Assembly (NCBI RefSeq): GCF_963667045.1
Contig: NZ_OY762934.1
Location: 4,718,501-4,782,500, forward strand
From: an uncultured Cohaesibacter sp.
GTDB taxonomy: Bacteria; Pseudomonadota; Alphaproteobacteria; Rhizobiales; Cohaesibacteraceae
Direction: 5' to 3'
DNA length: 64,000 bases
Each line of letters opens with the position of its first letter. The first letter of the stretch is position 1. The notes below the pieces were generated by a model. That model made no database searches, was not told where the DNA came from, and saw only the letters and a program-made list of their open reading frames with translations. Both the position numbers and the translations under genes were made by a program. Below, one piece after another: positions 58,798 to 64,000 of the stretch.

Positions 58798-61287
58798 TTG
58801 ATTGACCGATTGAAAATTTGGGCTGGTTCAAAGCCGTGGTATTGGAGTTTCCGATCTACCCTAGGAAAGCTCGGTTTTTTCTTAGAGAGTTTCGCTTACA
58901 AACGAAGCGTTGATTTCTCCAAAGTCAGGACCAACAGCCGTATCTTGGGATCGTTCGCTTGGATTGGCGCTAAGAGCCTCTTTTGGGTGGTGTTGGCCTT
59001 GATCGTATTGATCACGGCTGAAGAATTTGTCCGTGGTAATCGTACTTGGTTGAACCAATTGAGCGCGAGTGACAGAACCTTCAACATAGAACAATTGAGG
59101 CTCTACGCGCAGATATTAACCGCAATTTTCTCGATCTACTTCGCGACCATCGGGATCATATTGAGTGCAGGCTACACCAGGCTACGGCGCGACATCATTT
59201 ACATGCTGACCAACGAACAGGTGGGCAGCGTTTATGCCCGTGTGCTTGTGTTGGCAGCGATGTTCTGTCTGGCGGCGACGACCTTGCCTATGTTCAGATT
59301 GCAACCGGGGCTCTTTGTTTATGTTGCAGGAACTGTTCTTACGTTGTTAAGCGCCATGGCTCTGTTCCCACTCGGACAGCGACTATTTAATTTCTTTGAT
59401 CTCAATCTGCTTGTCCGCAGCGAGATACTCCCTGACATCGCTCGACACATAGAAGGTGCTGCAAACCGGAAAAAGTCGCGTTCTCTGGCAAATCATCACT
59501 CGAGGACTGCGCGCACATCGCTGGAACAGCTCTCGTACATTGATGACCGTGTTAAAGCCGACAAACAAAGCCTTCGAGACAATCTGCCAGCTTTGACGAA
59601 TGACTACACACGCTTGCTTTTGCACTATCTGGGCGAAAAACACAAAATCGACCGCGATAGTTATTGGTTTCCTAGACAGAACCACCACAAACGCTGGTTC
59701 TTCGCAGGCGATAGCGCGACATCCATGGCTCTTCAAACCAGTAGCCAGCAGTTTCTTGCCGAGGAGAGGCCCAATCATGAATGGTTAGAGAATGAGATCG
59801 TGGAAAAATTGGCAGACCACATAAAAGCTGCTTTCGCTGCACATGATTTCAATCTTGCTTTGCGTCTGCTTGGTCGGTTTTCCGTCCGCGCGACTGCGTA
59901 TGCAGATCGGTTTCAGTTCCACATTGGCATGCAAGAGCTGAAAGGGTTCAAATCACTGATCGAACAGGCTTTGTTAGCGGTGAGTGAGAATGACGCTAAG
60001 CCCTCAGACCTTGTGATCATTGGTCTCGCGGATACGTGGGCCGCGCTTGGAAGCAATTTTTGCTTAGAAACTCTCCGCCGTATGATGACTTTTGAGAAAG
60101 AGTTGAGGGGTTTCTTTGATGCTGATGACTGGAGTGAAGAAGCACTGCAAAAATTGCCAGCATTCTTGCAGGTAGAGTTGGCATTCATTGTCGAACGAAT
60201 TGATTTTGAAATTGCGGTCGAAGGACGGCGTCTGTCCCAGCCCAAGTATGTACGACAGTTGGCTGTGCAGAAACTGCTTCAACACTATGAAAAGATTCTA
60301 CCTCAGATATGTGAGTTCTATCATGAGAACATCCCGGAATTTGTAGCCACACTGAAAAAGTTGAAAATGACTGAGGCGGCAACACAGGTCGTTTTAGGAA
60401 GCCTGCATAGCCATTGGAAACTCCAACGTTGGTTCGACGACATAGGTACTTTGGTGGAGCGCTATCAGGCGTTTGAGCACCATAAGGAACAGCAATATCT
60501 GCTCCCGAAGGTCGATGTCGCCGGGTCCATTGAGCAGATAAAAGCTGCACGTGATGAGGCTTTGGTTGCACTTGCGGATGGCTCTACAGTGGCCCACATT
60601 TTCGATCCTTCTGACAGTGAAGAATTACCGGACCACTTCGGTCAAATATATTTCGAACTCGCCGAAGCTTGTATCAGTGCGCTCGAGCAGAATGATGAAG
60701 CAAAGCTGAACAAAGTTTTGCCGATGTTTATGACGCTCGCGTTTTTGGCCGCGGATCATAAGTTTGCTGATCCGGCGCTTGAGATCAACGACGAGTTTCG
60801 CCTTCATCTGATTTCTACCGTGATCAATGACTTAACGTCGGTCTTGGGTTTTGCCATTCTCTATAGCGCTTACTTCAGGAACAAAGAGTTGGCCAATGCT
60901 GCGCTGGCAAGGTTTGATGATTGGATCGAGCGGGCTGCGGACAAGCAGCTTTACCTCAGACGAATGTTGCTGATCTCAAATCCTCGTAGCTTTAGCAGGA
61001 GTGCGTCTCCTCGTAGGCTGATCCGCATGAACTGGAAAATTTCGTTTGAAGGATTGGCGCGCCAAGATGGTTTCGGAAGCCGAATGGGGATGCACCGTGG
61101 AGAACCGCATCAAAACAAGACTGTGCGGGCATTCTTAGACAGTCACGCTGACGCGTCTCATCTCTTTTTCGCACAGCACATCCTGCCGAACATTGACGCT
61201 TCTGAAATTGATGTCGAGCACGAAATCACCAGCTTAATTCGCCGTCTTGAACAAGAGGATGAGGGGGGCGAGCATGAAATTCTCTAG
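58798..61287 (+). CDS. Unknown large protein with four N-terminal membrane helices
   Basis: An 829-residue protein I do not recognise. Residues about 60-200 hold four likely membrane helices (LFWVVLALIVLITAEEF; LTAIFSIYFATIGIILSAG; LVLAAMFCLAATTLPMF; LFVYVAGTVLTLLSAMALF). The remaining 630 residues are mostly helical and soluble, with no Walker, nuclease or protease motif that I can see. A TTG start at 58798 has GAGGGG nine bases upstream; TTG 58789 is less well placed. The partner gene starts within its last 14 bases. The region is visibly more AT-rich than the flanking genes. Its place in a prophage suggests a membrane-linked phage defence or exclusion sensor or effector, which is inference. 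Confidence 0.85.
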   Translation: MIDRLKIWAGSKPWYWSFRSTLGKLGFFLESFAYKRSVDFSKVRTNSRILGSFAWIGAKSLFWVVLALIVLITAEEFVRGNRTWLNQLSASDRTFNIEQLRLYAQILTAIFSIYFATIGIILSAGYTRLRRDIIYMLTNEQVGSVYARVLVLAAMFCLAATTLPMFRLQPGLFVYVAGTVLTLLSAMALFPLGQRLFNFFDLNLLVRSEILPDIARHIEGAANRKKSRSLANHHSRTARTSLEQLSYIDDRVKADKQSLRDNLPALTNDYTRLLLHYLGEKHKIDRDSYWFPRQNHHKRWFFAGDSATSMALQTSSQQFLAEERPNHEWLENEIVEKLADHIKAAFAAHDFNLALRLLGRFSVRATAYADRFQFHIGMQELKGFKSLIEQALLAVSENDAKPSDLVIIGLADTWAALGSNFCLETLRRMMTFEKELRGFFDADDWSEEALQKLPAFLQVELAFIVERIDFEIAVEGRRLSQPKYVRQLAVQKLLQHYEKILPQICEFYHENIPEFVATLKKLKMTEAATQVVLGSLHSHWKLQRWFDDIGTLVERYQAFEHHKEQQYLLPKVDVAGSIEQIKAARDEALVALADGSTVAHIFDPSDSEELPDHFGQIYFELAEACISALEQNDEAKLNKVLPMFMTLAFLAADHKFADPALEINDEFRLHLISTVINDLTSVLGFAILYSAYFRNKELANAALARFDDWIERAADKQLYLRRMLLISNPRSFSRSASPRRLIRMNWKISFEGLARQDGFGSRMGMHRGEPHQNKTVRAFLDSHADASHLFFAQHILPNIDASEIDVEHEITSLIRRLEQEDEGGEHEIL

Positions 61288-62266
61288 GTCCAGACCACTG
61301 GTGCATTTCCACAACAAGGAGGCGCAGTTCGGGTTCTTGGATCGAATATTTGTCCGAAACGAAGGCAAAGAACCTGATCTCAACCAGAGAATGTTCGATG
61401 AAGATTTTTCTCTGATATTTAACTACTCCAACCGGCGTAACGAAGATCTCTTTGATATCACCACCAGCGACCAAGACTTGACTGAGCGGCTGCTCGGATC
61501 CGTATACACTCGATACGGTCCACATGGGGTTGAAAAGACTGTTCGAGAATGGACAGAAGAAATTGCAAAGGCGCTGATCTGGTCAGGTAAGGCGTACTAT
61601 CATCTTTGGGATGAATCAGACTCCGACAACATCAGAATCAGTTCATTTGGGCCAAATGGCGTATCGACATTGCTGGGCATAACATTTCAATGGGTGCCAA
61701 GCTATAAGGAACTGCACTGGGACCGAGATGATGAGGAAAAACCGCGAGAGGTGCGACTACTCGATGGACAAAAAGTCATCCGCTTCAAGATGCCCAAAGC
61801 GCTTCGTCAGATACTGCGTTCGCAGAATAGGACTTTGGCAACCATAGACAGACATCAATACGAAATAACCGGCTTTCATCTGCGGGCCACGCATGAAGAT
61901 CCCAACCCAACGAACCACTTTGATTTTAGAGTCTGGAAAGACAATCAAGATCGCGCGTTGTACCGAGCAACGCGACTCACGGGATGGAATGGTCGGCAGT
62001 ATGATGGGGCTAAACGTTCTGATTTCTTTGATTGCCACCGCCTCATTCGATTTCGTCGCAACCAACTCATACTCAGAGACGACATTTTGAAACAGTTGAG
62101 TTCGGAGCTCACAAGGGTGGGGCGTCAATTCAACGCTGAATATGAAGTTAGGATTGAAGCAGACGAGAAATTACCCAGCGTCGAACAACTTAATGACTTA
62201 GAGGTTCGTTTATCGATCGAGGAAACTTCTTTTTCAGAAGTAATTGACTTCTGCTACAAGGCCTGA
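61274..62266 (+). CDS. Unknown partner protein of the cassette
   Basis: A 330-residue soluble protein with no family I recognise. It is rich in charged and aromatic residues (for example W-x-EEIAKALIWSGKAYYHLWDE around 95-118, and a basic RFRRNQLILRDDILKQL segment near 265-285). No nucleotide-binding or catalytic motif is obvious. It starts at ATG 61274 with GAGGGGG upstream and overlaps the upstream gene by 14 bases, which implies coupled translation and probably a complex with the membrane protein. Confidence 0.85.
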   Translation: MKFSRSRPLVHFHNKEAQFGFLDRIFVRNEGKEPDLNQRMFDEDFSLIFNYSNRRNEDLFDITTSDQDLTERLLGSVYTRYGPHGVEKTVREWTEEIAKALIWSGKAYYHLWDESDSDNIRISSFGPNGVSTLLGITFQWVPSYKELHWDRDDEEKPREVRLLDGQKVIRFKMPKALRQILRSQNRTLATIDRHQYEITGFHLRATHEDPNPTNHFDFRVWKDNQDRALYRATRLTGWNGRQYDGAKRSDFFDCHRLIRFRRNQLILRDDILKQLSSELTRVGRQFNAEYEVRIEADEKLPSVEQLNDLEVRLSIEETSFSEVIDFCYKA

Positions 62267-62452
62267 AGATCTACATCTCAGTCTAGAGTTTTCAACTGGA
62301 TTGCACTTTGTAATCCTTTGATACTAAGCATCTACGGCGAATGCCTGCCCTGACCTGCGGCATCACAGCTTCATTTTGAATTGCTGAAGGTCTGATATTG
62401 GGATGTTGTGAACTGGAAGTCCTCCGCGTATGAATGACCGCTTAGGGCCGTT

Positions 62453-63232
62453 TCAGCCAAATGGTCGAGCTGTGTTGGCCGGAACTATGCCACTTATCAC
62501 GATGGCTTTCACGAAGACCGATTCATAATCCTTGACCTGGATGAGCTGTTCTTTGTCCGGGGCGTTGCGATAGTGCTCTGGTAGAACAAGCGGCTTCTGG
62601 TAATGGGGGTCTGTGGACCAAGGATGGAACTCTATCCGGTTCAGTTCAAAGTTCAGGAAAACAAATTTGGCCGTGTATTCGAAAGTGCCGTCATCTTCTC
62701 GGTGGCGTTCGATGATCACGAGGTCATTGTTTTTCAGGTCTTCAATGCCAGTACCATATCCTGCCAACTCCACACAGAGCAGTTCTGAGCCATGCGGGTA
62801 TTGCTTGTTGATCGAATTCCCCTCGACCATGACGGTGAATTGCGCGTTGAGCGGATAGTTTGGATTGGGAGACATGTGTGAACGATGCTCTCCCGGTAAC
62901 TCCTGGGTATTCTGATATTCACGCCACAGCCCGGCTGCAACGGTGCCGAGACGTGGCAATGTTACTTGTTCCTCAAAGAAATGATCATGATTGGTTGGAA
63001 CCACTCGGTCGGTGGCTTCCTTTGGCCCTTTGCCTTCTAACAGCCACTCTGAATAAGTCTCTAAAGCTTCAGCCATCAGTGCAATTGATTGGACTGTCGG
63101 ATTTCTGGTCTTGTCCCGAAAGATGTTGTTGAACAGATCCTTGCGCTTGCCGACACGACTAGCCGCTTCGGTCATTCCAATGCCGAGTTCATCAAAGCGC
63201 TGTCTAATTCTGTTTTTCAAACCATCATTCAT
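62453..63232 (-). CDS. Phage repressor with S24 peptidase domain (cI-like)
   Basis: A 259-residue repressor. An N-terminal helix-turn-helix (about 18-45, TEAASRVGKRKDLFNNIFRD) is followed by a LexA/S24 domain with an AAG self-cleavage site (A100-G101), nucleophile S140 (VEGNSI) and lysine K189 (EYTAKF). RecA-driven cleavage would induce the element. It is divergent from the Cro-like gene across an operator region and should also bind the operators at 58.4 kb. Confidence 0.93.
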   Translation of the reverse strand: MNDGLKNRIRQRFDELGIGMTEAASRVGKRKDLFNNIFRDKTRNPTVQSIALMAEALETYSEWLLEGKGPKEATDRVVPTNHDHFFEEQVTLPRLGTVAAGLWREYQNTQELPGEHRSHMSPNPNYPLNAQFTVMVEGNSINKQYPHGSELLCVELAGYGTGIEDLKNNDLVIIERHREDDGTFEYTAKFVFLNFELNRIEFHPWSTDPHYQKPLVLPEHYRNAPDKEQLIQVKDYESVFVKAIVISGIVPANTARPFG

Positions 63233-63234
63233 GA

Positions 63235-63305
63235 TTGTAATTATACACCATCAAAAATGTGTTGTATCGGTGGATAATGACACTTGAAAAAGTGTATAAA
63301 TACAC
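63235..63305. promoter_or_regulatory. cI/cro operator region with three sites
   Basis: Sites fitting GTGTA-N4-TACAC: TTGTAATTATACAC (63235-63248), GTGGATAATGACAC (63270-63283, degenerate) and GTGTATAAATACAC (63292-63305, perfect arms). Three sites between divergent repressor and Cro-like genes resemble the right operator of lambda. Confidence 0.75.
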
Positions 63306-63319
63306 CTACGATATTTGGC

Positions 63320-63580
63320 ATGATGATGATGCCAAACCAAATTGTAGCTTTGAGCGACCAGTTTTGTACTGCGAGCGGGATTTCCATAGCGACGCTTTCG
63401 AACCGTTTGTTCAAGGATGCTAGAAAGATAGAAGCCCTTCGTTCGGGGCGCGATCTTGTAACCGCTCGCTATCAGGCGGCGTTGGCCTATTTCGATGCGA
63501 ACTGGCCGAGTGATTTGGAATGGCCTTCTGGTATCCCGCGCCCATCGGTGGCGGAGCGGGAAGATGCTTCTGCAGCATAG
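63320..63580 (+). CDS. Cro-like small phage regulator
   Basis: An 86-residue protein, assuming the first of four consecutive ATG codons (63320-63331); the exact one is uncertain. A helix-turn-helix-like segment (ASGISIATLSNRLFKDARKIEALRSG) is followed by TARYQAALAYFDANWP. Divergent from cI with operators between them, it is likely the Cro counterpart. The ribosome site is weak. Confidence 0.7.
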   Translation: MMMMPNQIVALSDQFCTASGISIATLSNRLFKDARKIEALRSGRDLVTARYQAALAYFDANWPSDLEWPSGIPRPSVAEREDASAA

Positions 63581-63808
63581 TCATCAATCAAATTCTGAAT
63601 GCGGCGGGCCTGAGGCCTGCGCTGGTCCGGCGGATTGGTTTCGTCCTCCCGCCACTCTGCCGGACCTTTTGATTTGAGGTGAGCCGGTTCCGCATGACTC
63701 CCTCCAACTCTCAGGCCACAAATTACCCGTTTGGGGCCTGAGCTTTTATCCCACGCGAGAGAGTGCCAGTCACCGGCACGTCCTCGCCAGAAAGCAACGG
63801 TGGTGCCC

Positions 63809-64000
63809 ATGACGGCGATCAAGAATCCGGATGGAAGCGAGCGTTTGATCTCGCTGGAAGATGTCGAGGAAATCTCCGAGAAGACAGCGCAGTTGATGCG
63901 CCTTTGCCGTCATGGGGGCCACAAGGGGCGCAAGGCCCTGGCCGCGGTGACCCGCGTTTCTGAAACCCAAATCAAGCGCTATGAGGACAAGGGCGATCCT
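63809..64000 (+). CDS. Phage regulatory or early protein, N-terminal part
   Basis: 64 codons are visible before the window ends. The peptide (MTAIKNPDGSERLISLEDVEEISEKT, then a HGGHKGRKALAAVTRVSETQIKRYED region) is charged and helical and may hold a helix-turn-helix. No family is recognised. It follows the Cro-like gene by about 230 bp and is probably part of the rightward early operon. Confidence 0.65.
   Translation, partial: MTAIKNPDGSERLISLEDVEEISEKTAQLMRLCRHGGHKGRKALAAVTRVSETQIKRYEDKGDP

Larger units (their letters stand above)
54607..64000 (+). mobile_element. Left part of an integrated phage-like element
   Basis: The element starts at the tRNA-Leu 3' end and runs past the window. It holds a tyrosine integrase, a leftward early operon with DUF2303 and HNH proteins, an S24 repressor, a Cro-like gene and shared operators. 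No second copy of the tRNA end is visible, so the right end is outside. No structural genes are seen in this part. Confidence 0.85.

Noticed and set aside
63487-63822. 111-codon minus-strand frame opposite the Cro-like gene
   Set aside because: Overlaps both the Cro-like gene and the start of the next plus-strand gene; no recognised features.

Overview
The window looks like the chromosome of an alphaproteobacterium of the order Hyphomicrobiales (Rhizobiales). The evidence is the recA-alaS adjacency, the purC-purS-purQ-purL-bolA-grxD order with a divergent F1-ATPase inhibitor (zeta subunit) gene, a liv operon that carries a small DUF6867-type membrane protein, and the ModE and RecA types. The genus cannot be fixed from the sequence alone; a marine Cohaesibacter-like organism is a guess. 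The right-hand 9.5 kb is the left part of an integrated phage-like element.

Layout. 1-8.6 kb is a carbohydrate-acid catabolic island: the end of a RhaD-type class II aldolase, a class I aldolase, a DeoR regulator, a DUF1537 four-carbon acid sugar kinase, a PdxA2-type dehydrogenase, a VOC protein and a TRAP transporter (DctP plus fused DctQM). A 19-bp palindrome, RTAACA-N7-TGTTAY, lies in both divergent promoter gaps and probably ties the island into one regulon. 8.6-12.2 kb is a modEABC molybdate operon with a ModE-like palindrome. 12.5-21.2 kb is a type I secretion pair (HlyD, PrtD) divergent from its probable substrate, a giant RTX/von Willebrand A protein whose gene contains about 3.7 almost identical 360-bp repeats.

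21.5-54.3 kb is mostly core metabolism and information processing: recA, alaS, trmJ, murI, rpsD, ttcA, the pur/bolA/grxD cluster, an HpcH/HpaI aldolase, a RBBP9-like hydrolase, purB, rpe, an Lrp/AsnC regulator, a DmpA-type peptidase and an EamA exporter, livKHMGF, a CueR-like regulator, radC, map, sfsA, a CinA/MoaB-like protein and gpt. Many intrinsic terminators separate these units.

From 54.5 kb a tRNA-Leu(UAA) gene is followed by a tyrosine integrase and an element that runs off the window end. It holds a leftward early operon (HNH protein, a 47-aa membrane peptide, a hypothetical, a DUF2303 protein, a short hypothetical), a cI-like S24 repressor, a Cro-like gene and the start of another small gene. 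One operator type, GTGTA-N4-TACAC, occurs before the HNH operon and in the cI/cro gap. Between these two control regions lies a more AT-rich two-gene cassette: an approximately 830-aa protein with four N-terminal membrane helices and a large helical domain, and an overlapping 330-aa protein. I recognise neither. Their position and coupling suggest an undescribed phage-borne defence or exclusion system, and this is the best candidate for new biology in the window.
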